From RYN-230 sp036497945 (GTDB taxonomy: Bacteria > Actinomycetota > Actinomycetes > Streptosporangiales > Streptosporangiaceae): 64,000 nucleotides of DNA. Below, one piece after another: positions 49,686 through 58,621 of the stretch; position 1 is the first letter of the stretch, and the number at the start of each line of letters is the position of its first letter. The stretch is from NCBI GenBank assembly GCA_036497945.1, contig DASXIN010000152.1, forward strand, positions 17,954 to 81,953, given 5' to 3'. The notes under the pieces are model-generated. The model was not told where the DNA came from and searched no databases. It saw nothing but the letters and a program-made list of their open reading frames with translations. Made by a program: the position numbers and the translations under genes.

Positions 49686-50102
49686 ATGCTGGGCAACGGA
49701 GCACTGAGCGCGCAGCCGGCCGCCGGCCGGCCGCCGGCCCTGGGCCCGCAGCAAGCGCGGCCGGCCAAGGTGCTGCACGCCATCGACGCGGTCAGCTCAC
49801 CGGCTTCCCCCGTGGCTGACCTGCCCCAGCTGACCAGTGCGGCGACCCGCGCGGTGGCCGCCGGGCGGGGTCACGTGCTGCATGCCAGCCACGTGGTGTT
49901 CCCCAACGGCGCGATCACCCTGGTGCTCATCCTGGCCGAGTCGCACCTGAGCATCCACACCTGGCCGGAGGAAGACCTGGTCGCGGTGGACCTGTTCAGC
50001 TGCGGCGCGATCGACGCGGACCGGGTGATCAGCGAGCTGGTCGGGCTGCTCCGGCTGGACCGGGTCTCGGTCCGTGCCGTGCCCCGCGGCCTGCCCGGCT
50101 GA
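49686..50102 (+). CDS. speD: S-adenosylmethionine decarboxylase proenzyme (SpeD)
   Basis: 138 residues, proenzyme of the pyruvoyl-dependent bacterial/archaeal type. The self-cleavage site is E85-S86 in ESHLSIHTWPE; the catalytic His and Cys are H91 and C106 (DLFSCG), matching Thermotoga SpeD S63/H68/C83 by constant offset. The product, decarboxylated SAM, is the aminopropyl donor. SpeD homologues that decarboxylate ornithine or arginine also exist, so substrate is likely but not certain. A 30-residue Ala/Pro-rich N-terminal extension is unusual. Divergent from the bpsA-like gene and convergent with egtD (29 bases between stops). Confidence 0.9.
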   Translation: MLGNGALSAQPAAGRPPALGPQQARPAKVLHAIDAVSSPASPVADLPQLTSAATRAVAAGRGHVLHASHVVFPNGAITLVLILAESHLSIHTWPEEDLVAVDLFSCGAIDADRVISELVGLLRLDRVSVRAVPRGLPG

Positions 50103-50131
50103 GCTGGGCTGGCTGACCGGGCTGGGCGAGC

Positions 50132-51115
50132 TCAGCCCGGCACGGCCAGGGACAGCGCGAAGCGGTCCAGGGGGTCGGTCTGCCAGGAGTGCAGCCGGAA
50201 GCCCGCGGCGGCCAGTTCGGCCTGGACCCCGGCCCGGCGGAACTTGGCCGACACCTCGGTCCGCCACTGCTCGCCCGCGGCGAACTGGACGGTCAGCCCG
50301 ACGCCGGGCAGCCGCACCGTCTGCTCCTCGGCCGAGCGCAGCCGCATCTCGATCCACTCGTTCTGCGGGTCCCACACCGCCATGTGGTCGAACAGTTCCG
50401 CGTCGAAGTCCGCGCCGAGTTCGGTGTTCAGCACGGACAGCACGTTCTTGTTGAACGCCGCCGTCACCCCGGCCGCGTCGTCGTACGCGGCCAGCAGCAC
50501 GGCCGGGTCCTTGACCAGGTCGGTGCCGAGCAGCAGCGCGTCACCCGGGTGCAGCCCGGCCCGCAGCCGGGCCAGGAACGCGGCCCGCTGCCCCGGCAGC
50601 AGGTTGCCGATGGTGCTGCCCAGGAACGCGACCAGCCGCGGCCCGGACGTGTCCGGCACGCCCAGCTGCTCCTCGAAATCGGAGACCACCGCCCGCACCC
50701 CCAGGCCCGGGTAGCTGGCCTGCACCCGGCGCGCGGCCGCGATCAGCGCGGTCTCGCTGACGTCCACCGGCACGTAGCTGCGCAGCGTGCCGGCGTCGCG
50801 CAGCGCGTCGAGCAGCAGCCGGGTCTTCTCCGACGAGCCCGAGCCCAGTTCCACCAGGACGGCGGCGCCGGTGGCGGCGGCGATGCCGGGCGCGGCGGCG
50901 GCCAGGATGGACCGCTCCGTCCGGGTCGGGTAGTACTCTGGCAGCAGGGTGATCTTCTCGAACAGCTCACTGCCCCGCTCGTCATAGAACCACTTGGGCG
51001 GCAGGAACTTAGGGCGGGCGGACAGGCCGGCGCGGACGTCCGCGCGCAGCGCCCCGGCCAGGAAGCCGTCCGGCAGCATGCGGTCGATCTGCAGTTCGCT
51101 GCGGGTGTCGGTCAC
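50132..51115 (-). CDS. egtD: L-histidine N-alpha-methyltransferase EgtD
   Basis: 327 residues from GTG. Trimethylates histidine to hercynine with three SAM. SAM-binding loop VLVELGSGSSEKTRLLLDAL near residue 78; FLPPKWFYDERGSELFEKI and LPEYYPTRTERSIL near the start; LGSTIGNLLPGQR and NEWIEMRL later are EgtD-specific. The start overlaps the egtC stop (GTGA). Last gene of the egtABCD operon. Confidence 0.96.
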   Translation of the reverse strand: MTDTRSELQIDRMLPDGFLAGALRADVRAGLSARPKFLPPKWFYDERGSELFEKITLLPEYYPTRTERSILAAAAPGIAAATGAAVLVELGSGSSEKTRLLLDALRDAGTLRSYVPVDVSETALIAAARRVQASYPGLGVRAVVSDFEEQLGVPDTSGPRLVAFLGSTIGNLLPGQRAAFLARLRAGLHPGDALLLGTDLVKDPAVLLAAYDDAAGVTAAFNKNVLSVLNTELGADFDAELFDHMAVWDPQNEWIEMRLRSAEEQTVRLPGVGLTVQFAAGEQWRTEVSAKFRRAGVQAELAAAGFRLHSWQTDPLDRFALSLAVPG

Positions 51116-51888
51116 AGGTTCGGGATCCTTCCGTCGTCTTCGCTGACTGTCTTCAGCACGCTTACTTCGACCGCACCGGGCCGCCCGGTGAGCACGGACC
51201 GGTCCGGCACCGTTATCCAGCCAGGCTCGTCGTCGCTGGGCTCGGAGCCGACGGTCAGCTGACCGGCCCCGGCCCGGTAGCACAGCGTGTCCCCGGCCGC
51301 GGTGGCCGCGATCTCCGCGCCGTCGGTGAGCAGGAAGTTGAACCGGCCGGTCACGCCGCGGGTGTCCAGGTCGGCCACCGTGCCGGCCAGCGCGTCGGCC
51401 AGGCCGGCCCCGGCCCGCAGCCGGTGCAGCACTAGCGCCCAGGCCAGCGCCGAGTCGGTGCGCGCCTCGAGGTCGAGCAGTTCCACCGGCGGCAGCGTCG
51501 CGGCCAGCTCGGCCGTCGCCCGGGGCCATTCGTTCAGCCTGCCGTTGTGGCTGAACAGCCAGCGGTCAGCGGCGAACGGAGCCGCCGCGGCTTCCCCGGG
51601 TGCCGTGCCGTCGGTCGCCGAGCGGACCGCGGCCAGCAGCGCCCGGGTCCGGGTGACCCGGGCGAGGTCGGCGAACGAGGGGTCCGCCCAGATCGGCCCG
51701 GCCCGCCGGTAGCGGGCCGGCACCGGGTCGCCGTCGGCGTACCAGCCGACCCCGAAGCCGTCCACGTTCACCGTGCCGTGCCGTTGCTGGCGCGGCGCCC
51801 AGGACTGCCGGACCAGCCCGTACGGCGGATCGCTAAGCACCGCGGCCAGCGTGGCCGGCGGGCCCAGATAGGCCAGATGGCGGCACAT
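51112..51888 (-). CDS. egtC: Gamma-glutamyl-hercynylcysteine sulfoxide amidohydrolase EgtC
   Basis: 258 residues, class-II glutamine amidotransferase fold. The N-terminal nucleophile is Cys2 (MCRHLAYLGPP). HGTVNVDGFGVGWYADGD, LFSHNGRLNEWP and RFNFLLTDGAEIAATAAGDT are family blocks. Removes the glutamate from gamma-glutamyl-hercynylcysteine sulfoxide. ATG at 51888 lies nine bases after the egtB stop. Confidence 0.96.
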   Translation of the reverse strand: MCRHLAYLGPPATLAAVLSDPPYGLVRQSWAPRQQRHGTVNVDGFGVGWYADGDPVPARYRRAGPIWADPSFADLARVTRTRALLAAVRSATDGTAPGEAAAAPFAADRWLFSHNGRLNEWPRATAELAATLPPVELLDLEARTDSALAWALVLHRLRAGAGLADALAGTVADLDTRGVTGRFNFLLTDGAEIAATAAGDTLCYRAGAGQLTVGSEPSDDEPGWITVPDRSVLTGRPGAVEVSVLKTVSEDDGRIPNL

Positions 51889-51897
51889 CCGGCCCGG

Positions 51898-53262
51898 TCA
51901 CCCGCCTGCCACGGTGCTGTCGTGCACGGTGTTGTCGAGCACGGCGCCGTCGCGGGCGGTGCGGAAGCCGGCGAAGATCTGCCGCCGGATCGGGTAGTCC
52001 CAGTTGCGGAACGTGCCCCGGCAGGCCACCGGGCCGACCGCGAACGAACCGCCGCGGAGCACCTTGTACTCGGGGCCGAAGAACACCTCCGAGTACTCCC
52101 GGTAGGGCCAGGCGGCGAAGCCCGGGTAGGGCAGGAAGTCGCTGCTTGTCCACTCCCAGACATCGCCGATCAGCTGCCGCGCGCCGCACGGCGCCGCGCC
52201 GGCCGGGTAGCTGCCCGCCGCGGCGGGCTGCAGGTGGCGCTGGCCCAGGTTGGCCCGGTCCGGGGTGGGCTCCTCGTCGCCCCACGGGAAGCGGCGGGAC
52301 CGGCCGGTGGCCGGATCGAACCGGGCCGCCTTCTCCCACTCCGCCTCGGTGGGCAGGCGGCGGCCCGCCCACCGGGCGTAGGCCTGCGCCTCGTGGAAGC
52401 TCACGTGCAGCACCGGCTCGGCGGGCGGCACCGGCTCGGTGACCCCGAACCGGCGGCGTACCCAGCCGGTCCCCTCGCGGCGCCAGAACAGCGGCGCGGC
52501 CAGGCCGGCCCGCTGCCGGTACGCCCAGCCGTCCGCCGTCCACCAGCGCTGGTCGTCGTACCCGCCGTCGGCGATGAACGCCTGGTAGGCGGCGTTGGTC
52601 ACCGGCGTGGTGTCGATGTAGAAGGACGGCACGCTGACCGGGTGCGCGGGCTGCTCGTTATCCAGCGCCCACGGCTCCGCCGAGGTGCCCATAGTGAACG
52701 GGCCGCCGGGCACCTCCACCTCGGCCGGCAGGTGCAGCGCGTCCGGCGGCGGCGGGCCGGGCGGCGCCGCGGTCAGCACCGCGGCGCCCTTCCTGAGCTG
52801 GTGGGTGGCCAGCATGGTCTCGTCGTGCTGCTGCTCGTGCTGGGCCACCATGCCGAACGCGAAGCCGTGGCTGACCAGCCGGGACCCGGTGAACGCGGCC
52901 GACCCGAGCACGTCCAGCACCCGGCCGCGGACCTCGTGCGCGTACGCCCGGGCCTCGGCGGGCGGCAGCAGCGGCAGGGTGGGCCGCTCTACCCGCGGGT
53001 GCTCGAACGCGTCGTACAGCGGGTCGATCTCCGGGTGCATCGGCTCCCGCCCGCCGACCCCGCGGAGCAGCCACAGCTCCTCCTGGTTGGCGATGTGCGC
53101 CAGGTCCCAGACCAGCGGGGACATCAGCGGGGAGTGCTGCACCACCAGGTCGGTGTCGTCCACCGCGTCGGTCAGCAGCTGGGTGCGTTCCCGCGCGGTC
53201 AGCAGGTTCCCGGCGATCAGCTCACGGAGCTGGTCTGCTCCGCTGTCCGGGATGGCTGTCAT
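51898..53262 (-). CDS. egtB: Hercynine oxygenase EgtB
   Basis: 454 residues. Non-haem iron enzyme that joins hercynine and gamma-glutamylcysteine through a sulfoxide. An N-terminal DinB-like domain gives the iron ligands (LVWDLAHIANQEELWLLRG and GMVAQHEQQHDETML), and the C-terminal FGE-sulfatase domain has GGPFTMGTSAEPWALDNEQP, RLPTEAEWEKAARF and VWEWTSSDFLPYPGF. ATG at 53262 overlaps the egtA stop (ATGA). Confidence 0.97.
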   Translation of the reverse strand: MTAIPDSGADQLRELIAGNLLTARERTQLLTDAVDDTDLVVQHSPLMSPLVWDLAHIANQEELWLLRGVGGREPMHPEIDPLYDAFEHPRVERPTLPLLPPAEARAYAHEVRGRVLDVLGSAAFTGSRLVSHGFAFGMVAQHEQQHDETMLATHQLRKGAAVLTAAPPGPPPPDALHLPAEVEVPGGPFTMGTSAEPWALDNEQPAHPVSVPSFYIDTTPVTNAAYQAFIADGGYDDQRWWTADGWAYRQRAGLAAPLFWRREGTGWVRRRFGVTEPVPPAEPVLHVSFHEAQAYARWAGRRLPTEAEWEKAARFDPATGRSRRFPWGDEEPTPDRANLGQRHLQPAAAGSYPAGAAPCGARQLIGDVWEWTSSDFLPYPGFAAWPYREYSEVFFGPEYKVLRGGSFAVGPVACRGTFRNWDYPIRRQIFAGFRTARDGAVLDNTVHDSTVAGG

Positions 53263-54647
53263 CTCTGCTCCTTCTCGTTGACGGTGGCCAGGTTGACGTC
53301 GGGCAGCCGGATGTCGTGCAGGTAGCGGATGACGTGCGCCGGGCTTTCCGCGCCGCGCACCTCGTCGAGCAGGTCGTCGGCCGGGCACCGGCCGGGCAGC
53401 ACGTAGCGGTTGGTGAAGGCCGCCACCGCGTCGCGTACCTCGGCCGGCGCGCCGAGCCGGCCCAGCGCCTCGCCGGCCGCGGCGAAGCACTTGCGGGCGG
53501 CCGTGGCCAGCTGCGGGTCTTCCAGCCCGAACCGGGCGGCGCGCAGCCACAGCTCCTCCGGGGTGCCGAGCAGCGGCGCCGTGGCCGCCATCGCGGCCTG
53601 CGCCGCGGCCGGGTCGTCGAGCAGCGCGGACACCACCGCGGTGGGCACGATCCAGCCATCACCCGGCTGTGCGTCGATGACCCGCAGCTCCAGGTGGCCG
53701 CGCGGCCGGACCGGCGGGAACAGGGTGGACATGTGATAGCTGAGGTCATCAGCGGTCGGCCCCGGGCTGGCTGCGCCGCGCAGCCAGTCCCGGAAGGTCA
53801 GCCCGGACGGCGCGGCCCACCGGGTGGACCCGGGCTCGCGCAGGCACATCACGTCGGCGTCCAGCACGTACCGGGCCCACGCGGCCCGCGGGTCGCCGTC
53901 CTCGGGCCAGCCGTTTCCGTTGCCCAGCGGGGTGGGCACGGCGTTGGCCGGAGCGCGGGTGCGGCCCGGGTCGAGGCGGAACCAGACGGCCTGCCGGGTC
54001 GATTTCCAGCCGGACGGGCGGCCGGCCCGGAACGGGGAGTTGGCGAACGCGGCCACCAGGACGGGGCCGAGCGCGTGCAGCAGGTGCCAGCGCCAGCGGA
54101 AGCCCGCGGGCCCGCTCTGGTCCTCCCCCGCGTCCACGCACACCTGCACCGACGCGGTGCTGCACATCATCACCCGGCCCCACGGGCCGGTCCGGTCGAA
54201 GAATTCCTCCATGGCCGCGTAGCGCGGCTGATCCAGCACACGCCGTGGCGGCCGGAGCGGGTCGAGGCCATGCCCCGCGAGGCTGAGCCCGGCCGACGCG
54301 ATGGCCTGCCGCACCGCGGCGAGGTCGCAGCGCGCGGCGGCTACGCAGCCGCCCAGGCCGGACGCGGGCGCGGAACTCAGCTCAACCTGGCCGCCGGGCT
54401 CGGTGGTGAGCCGTCCCCGGCCAGGGAGCGCTCCGGGCTGGTCCAGGCGGGCGAGGGCCCGCGCTACCCGCTGCTGCTCGACGGGACGAGCCGGGTCGCG
54501 GCTATCACAGACCAGCCACTCCAGCTCGACGCCGACCTGCCCGGGTGGGCCAGTCTTGAAGCAGATGCCGTGTACGTGTTCCTCGGCCTGGCCCTCGGTC
54601 AGCGGAGGGCCAGCCAAGCGGGCAGTCTCGCCGCGCTCAGAGGTCAT
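53259..54647 (-). CDS. egtA: Glutamate-cysteine ligase EgtA
   Basis: 462 residues, GCS2-type ligase making gamma-glutamylcysteine for ergothioneine. VGVELEWLVCDSRDP near residue 38, RLTTEPGGQVELSSAP near 79, the GRVMMCSTASVQVCVDAG block and RWHLLHALGPVLVAAFANSP follow the family. First gene of egtABCD; 143 bases separate it from the divergent flavoprotein gene. egtE is not present in the window. Confidence 0.95.
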   Translation of the reverse strand: MTSERGETARLAGPPLTEGQAEEHVHGICFKTGPPGQVGVELEWLVCDSRDPARPVEQQRVARALARLDQPGALPGRGRLTTEPGGQVELSSAPASGLGGCVAAARCDLAAVRQAIASAGLSLAGHGLDPLRPPRRVLDQPRYAAMEEFFDRTGPWGRVMMCSTASVQVCVDAGEDQSGPAGFRWRWHLLHALGPVLVAAFANSPFRAGRPSGWKSTRQAVWFRLDPGRTRAPANAVPTPLGNGNGWPEDGDPRAAWARYVLDADVMCLREPGSTRWAAPSGLTFRDWLRGAASPGPTADDLSYHMSTLFPPVRPRGHLELRVIDAQPGDGWIVPTAVVSALLDDPAAAQAAMAATAPLLGTPEELWLRAARFGLEDPQLATAARKCFAAAGEALGRLGAPAEVRDAVAAFTNRYVLPGRCPADDLLDEVRGAESPAHVIRYLHDIRLPDVNLATVNEKEQR

Positions 54648-54790
54648 TTATGTGCCCCGTCCGGGTCGGGTTCTGGCCGGCCACGCTGTAGGAAACGAAC
54701 TCCCTGCCGCTGCAATTCCGCTCGGAATGAAACCCTGCCATACCCTGAGATCCGCAGCTCATGCACCCCTGGGAGAGGCCGGAGTGATTG

Positions 54791-56152
54791 ATGCTTGAGG
54801 TGGACGTCATCGTCGTGGGCATGGGCCCAGGTGGGGAGGACTTGGCGGGGCGGCTGGCCGCGGCCGGCCTGTCGGTGGCCGGCCTGGATGACCGGCTGGT
54901 CGGCGGGGAGTGCCCGTACTGGGGCTGCGTCCCGTCCAAGATGATGATCCGCGCGGCCAACCTGCTGGCCGAGGCGAACCGCATCCCGGGCATGGCCGGG
55001 GCCGTGCGGGTGCAGCCGGACTGGGCGCCGGTGGCCCGCCGGATCCGGGTGGAGGCCACCGACGACTGGGACGACAAGGTGGCCGTGGACCGGTTTACCG
55101 GCAAGGGCGGGCAGTTCTTCCGCGGCCATGGCCGGATCACCGCCCCGGGCGAGGTCACCGTGGGCGACCAGGTGCTGCGGGCCCGCCGCGGCATCGTGCT
55201 CAACCCCGGCACCGAGCCGTTCGTGCCGCCCATCGACGGCCTGGCCGGCACCCCGTACTGGACCAACCGGGAGGCCATCGAGGCCACCGAGGTACCCGGG
55301 TCGCTGCTGGTCATCGGGGGCGGGCCGGTCGGGGTGGAGCTCAGCCAGGCGTTCGCCCGGTTCGGCGCCCGGGTGACCGTGCTCGAGGGCACCCGGTGCC
55401 TGGTCCCGGCCGAGGAGCCGGAGGCGTGCGAGCTGCTCCGGGAGGTCTTCGCCCGGGACGGCATCGGCGTGCGCACCGGCGCCACCGTGACCGCGGTGCG
55501 GCACGACGGCAGCGGCTTCACGGTGACCTTCTCCGGTGACGCTGGCGGGCAGGTCACCGCGGAGGCGGTGCTGGTGGCCACCGGGCGGCGCACCGACCTG
55601 GCCGGGCTGGGTGTCGGCGTGGTCGGCGTGGACGAGTCGGGGCCGACCATCCCGGTGGATGACCATATGCGGGTCGCGCCCGGGGTGTGGGCCATCGGCG
55701 ACGTCACCGGGCACGGCGCGTTCACCCACATGTCCGAGTACGAGGCGAATATCGTGGTCGCCGACATCCTCGGCCAGCCGGTGTGGCCGGCCGAATACCA
55801 TGCCGTGCCCCGGGTCACGTTCACCGACCCGGAGATCGGCTCGGTCGGGCTGACCGAGGTGCGGGCCCGCGAGCAGGGCGTCAGCGTGCGCACCAGCTTC
55901 GCCAAGCTGTCCGAGTCGGCCCGCGGCTGGATCCACAAGGCGGGCAACGACGGGTTCATCAAGCTGGTGGCCGACACCGACCGCGGCGTCCTGGTCGGCG
56001 CCACCTCGGTCGGGCCGGTCGGCGGCGAGGTGCTCAGCATGCTCACGCTGGCCGTGCACGCCCGGATCCCGGTGCGCCGGCTGGGCCAGATGATCTACGC
56101 ATATCCCACCTTCCACCGGGCTATCGAGCCAGCGGTTCAGGCGCTGGTCTGA
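54791..56152 (+). CDS. Class-I pyridine nucleotide-disulfide oxidoreductase
   Basis: 453 residues. FAD motif VIVVGMGPGGEDLAGRLA near residue 7, redox-active disulfide C41/C46 in GGECPYWGCVPSKMM, NAD(P)-binding LLVIGGGPVGVELSQAFARF, and the C-terminal dimer-interface motif AYPTFHRAIEPAV carrying the His-Glu pair. Mercuric-reductase or dihydrolipoamide-dehydrogenase-like; no substrate is indicated. GGECPYWGC replaces the usual GGTCxxxGC. GGAG lies six bases before the ATG at 54791. Divergent from egtA; it could reduce a low-molecular-weight thiol disulfide, which is speculation. Its last 32 bases overlap the convergent MFS gene. Confidence 0.9.
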   Translation: MLEVDVIVVGMGPGGEDLAGRLAAAGLSVAGLDDRLVGGECPYWGCVPSKMMIRAANLLAEANRIPGMAGAVRVQPDWAPVARRIRVEATDDWDDKVAVDRFTGKGGQFFRGHGRITAPGEVTVGDQVLRARRGIVLNPGTEPFVPPIDGLAGTPYWTNREAIEATEVPGSLLVIGGGPVGVELSQAFARFGARVTVLEGTRCLVPAEEPEACELLREVFARDGIGVRTGATVTAVRHDGSGFTVTFSGDAGGQVTAEAVLVATGRRTDLAGLGVGVVGVDESGPTIPVDDHMRVAPGVWAIGDVTGHGAFTHMSEYEANIVVADILGQPVWPAEYHAVPRVTFTDPEIGSVGLTEVRAREQGVSVRTSFAKLSESARGWIHKAGNDGFIKLVADTDRGVLVGATSVGPVGGEVLSMLTLAVHARIPVRRLGQMIYAYPTFHRAIEPAVQALV

Positions 56153-57395
56153 CCTCTGGCGCGCGCCCACTAAAGCTCCAGAAGGCGGGCAGGGCCAGGC
56201 ACACCACGCCGACCGCGGCCACGCAGAGCAGGCCGCCGGAGGCGGCCGCGAAACGGGGCGTGGTCACGCTGGCCACCCCGCCGGCCCGCAGCTGCCCGGC
56301 CGAGGGCCCCACGCTGTAGCTGAGCATCTCCACCCCGGCCAGCCGGCCGCGCAGCTCGTCCGGGATGGTCTGGTTCCACAGCGTGTCCCGGAAGATGCCG
56401 CTGATCATGTCGGCCGCACCCGCGGCGAACAAGCAGCCCAGCGCCAGGGCCAGGTCCGGGGCCAGCCCGAACCCGGTGATGGCCAGCCCCCAGCCGGCCG
56501 CGGCCAGCGCGATGGCCCGGCCGTACCGGCGCACCCGGCCTAGCCAGCCGCCGGTGGCCGACACGGCCAGCGACCCCACCGACGGGGCGGCGAACATCAG
56601 CCCGACCGCCCAGGAACTGTGCAGCCCGGCCGCGATGAACGGGATCAGCGCGTTCGGGTAGGCCAGCGTCATCGCGGCCAGGTCGGCCAGGTAGGAGCCG
56701 AGCAGGTCGGGCCGCGAGCGGGCGTAGCGCAGCCCGGCCAGGATGGCGCGCAGCCCGGGACCGGGCGCGTGCTCCCCGGCGGCGGCCGGCGGCAGCGGCT
56801 TGAGCCGGCACAGCAGCAGGAACGAGATCGCGAAGCTGACCGTGTCGAAGCCGTACACCCAGCCCGCGCCAGGCCCGGCCGCGATCGCGCCGCCCAGCGT
56901 GGCCCCGATGATCGCGGCGCCGTTCCCGGACACCGACAGCAGCGCCGCGGCCGCGGCCAGCTGGTCCCGGGGCACCGTGCGCGGGATGGCCGCGTCCAGG
57001 GACGGCCGCTGCAGCGCGGTCAGCACGCTCATCCCGGCGGCCAGCGCGTACAGCGGCCACACCGCCGGATGCGGCAGGATCGCGTTGCCGGCCAGGCCCG
57101 CGGCCAGCAGGCCGAGCCCGGCCTCACACCAGCGGAGCAGCCGCCGCCGGTCCAGCCGGTCGGCCAGCACCCCGCCGTACAGGCCGAACACCACCAGCGG
57201 GACCAGTTCGGCCACGCCGAGCAGGCCGACCGCGAAGGCCGACCCGGTGAGCTGCTTGGCCTGGACCAGCAGGGCCACGTCGGTGGCCTGGGTGCCGAAC
57301 AGCGTGACGCTGCGGCTGCCGTACAGTACCCGGAAGCTGGCCGCGCCGCTCCCCCGCAGCGGGGAAACGTCCATCCGCAGCAGGCTGCGGCTCAT
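56121..57395 (-). CDS. MFS transporter (drug/multidrug-like)
   Basis: 424 residues from ATG 57395. About twelve membrane helices, with the MFS loop GGVLADRLDRRRLLRWCEAG after TM2 and the repeat-like GGWLGRVRRYGRAIAL in the second half; SSWAVGLMFAAPSVGSLAVS is typical of enterobactin/drug exporter-like MFS3 proteins. The stop falls inside the convergent oxidoreductase gene. It lies 93 bases after a MarR regulator on the same strand, so drug- or phenolic-ligand control is plausible. Confidence 0.88.
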   Translation of the reverse strand: MSRSLLRMDVSPLRGSGAASFRVLYGSRSVTLFGTQATDVALLVQAKQLTGSAFAVGLLGVAELVPLVVFGLYGGVLADRLDRRRLLRWCEAGLGLLAAGLAGNAILPHPAVWPLYALAAGMSVLTALQRPSLDAAIPRTVPRDQLAAAAALLSVSGNGAAIIGATLGGAIAAGPGAGWVYGFDTVSFAISFLLLCRLKPLPPAAAGEHAPGPGLRAILAGLRYARSRPDLLGSYLADLAAMTLAYPNALIPFIAAGLHSSWAVGLMFAAPSVGSLAVSATGGWLGRVRRYGRAIALAAAGWGLAITGFGLAPDLALALGCLFAAGAADMISGIFRDTLWNQTIPDELRGRLAGVEMLSYSVGPSAGQLRAGGVASVTTPRFAAASGGLLCVAAVGVVCLALPAFWSFSGRAPEVRPAPEPLAR

Positions 57396-57488
57396 CCAGC
57401 GTGTCTCCCCGGTCGGCTGCCCGCACGCTAACACCCAGGTCCGCCCCTGTCGCCGCATTTTCCGCGCCCGCACTGGCTGGCGCCGGGC

Positions 57489-57971
57489 TCAGCCGGCCGG
57501 CTGGTGCGGCGGGAAGCCGGGCAGGCTGCCTGGGTGCAGGCCCTGGGCGGTGGCCATCTGGCGGAGCAGGGCGATCAGCTGGCTGCGCTCCGCGGCGGTC
57601 AGGCCGGCGCTCATCCGCTGCTCGTGCTCGGCGCTGACCGCGCGGACCCGGTCCAGTGCGGCCCGGCCTTGCTCGGTCAGGTAGAGCGCGTGTGAGCGCC
57701 GGTCGTCGGGGTTGCGCCTGCGCTCGACCAGGCCGAGCTTCTCCAGCTCATCGACCAGGAACACCATCCGGGTGGCGTTGACCCCGATGAGCGCGGCGAT
57801 GGCCTGCTGTGACCGGCCTTCGTTGGCGGCCAGCCGGACCAGCATGCCGGCCTGCCGCTGCTCCAGGCCCAGCGGCTTCAGCCGCTCGCCGAACTCGCGC
57901 GCGCCGTGCATGCCCAGCTGAACCAGCAGGAAGGCCAGGCTGCCGTCGGGGTCCCGGGCAACGTCGTCCAC
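57489..57971 (-). CDS. MarR-family transcriptional regulator
   Basis: 160 residues from GTG. Winged helix at about 45-110 (RSQQAIAALIGVNATRMVFL, VDELEKLGLVERRRNPDDRR, SHALYLTEQGRAAL) flanked by dimer helices. It probably represses itself, the downstream MFS gene and the divergent small membrane protein. AATACT elements in the intergenic region are candidate operators. Confidence 0.92.
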   Translation of the reverse strand: MDDVARDPDGSLAFLLVQLGMHGAREFGERLKPLGLEQRQAGMLVRLAANEGRSQQAIAALIGVNATRMVFLVDELEKLGLVERRRNPDDRRSHALYLTEQGRAALDRVRAVSAEHEQRMSAGLTAAERSQLIALLRQMATAQGLHPGSLPGFPPHQPAG

Positions 57972-57976
57972 CAGGC

Positions 57977-58050
57977 AATACTATCACTATGCAAAATACT
58001 TGCGCACCGAAACCATCTCTGCTAGAAACAATATCAATTCATGAAGTATT
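57977..58050. promoter_or_regulatory. Candidate MarR operator region
   Basis: AATACT occurs at 57977-57982 and 57995-58000 and in inverted form AGTATT at 58045-58050, in an AT-rich island between divergent marR and membrane-protein genes. The region is far less GC-rich than its surroundings. Pattern only. Confidence 0.4.
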
Positions 58051-58082
58051 GGGATCTTCCACCAGCGGAGGTGAGGTACGGA

Positions 58083-58568
58083 ATGTCCGGGGCAACTGTC
58101 ACGTCCCGCCCAAGGACAAGCTCGCGGCCCAGCACGGAAGAGATAATCCGGCGGGCCAGCCTGGGTACCTCGGTCGCCCTGCTCATCCAGTACGGGCTGG
58201 GCATGTGGGTGAATCTGTATGCCACCATCCCGGCCGGTGATCAAGGGGGCGGCGAGTTCGCCGCGATTGGCCGGGCGCTGTCGCACGGGCCGGCCGGCCT
58301 GGCCGTGCACACCGGCCTCGGGCTGCTGCTGCTGATCGGGTCGGTGGCGCCGGTGGTCCGGGCGGTGGCCGACCGGCGGCCCGCGTTCATCGTGACCACC
58401 GGGCTCAGCCTGCTCGCCGTGCTGGGCGCCGCGGCCAGCGGGGCGGCGTTCGTGAACGCCGGCACCAACGGCGCGTCACTGAGCATGGCCCTGCTCACCG
58501 CGGTGGCGTTGCTCTGCCAGGTGGTGAATTTGTTCCTGCTGGCCGGTGGCCGGCCCGCGCGCGGCTGA
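58083..58568 (+). CDS. Small four-helix membrane protein
   Basis: 161 residues; I do not recognise a named family. Hydrophobic helices at about 30-50, 75-97, 103-125 and 133-155 (for example TGLGLLLLIGSVAPVVRAVA), short polar ends. GAGGTGAGG lies six bases before the ATG at 58083, preferred to an ATG at 58041. Divergent from marR, so it probably belongs to the MarR regulon; role unknown. Confidence 0.75.
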   Translation: MSGATVTSRPRTSSRPSTEEIIRRASLGTSVALLIQYGLGMWVNLYATIPAGDQGGGEFAAIGRALSHGPAGLAVHTGLGLLLLIGSVAPVVRAVADRRPAFIVTTGLSLLAVLGAAASGAAFVNAGTNGASLSMALLTAVALLCQVVNLFLLAGGRPARG

Positions 58569-58621
58569 CCCGCGCGCTGGCCGGTGCTCAGCCTCCGGTC
58601 ATGCTCAGTCTCCGATCGCGC

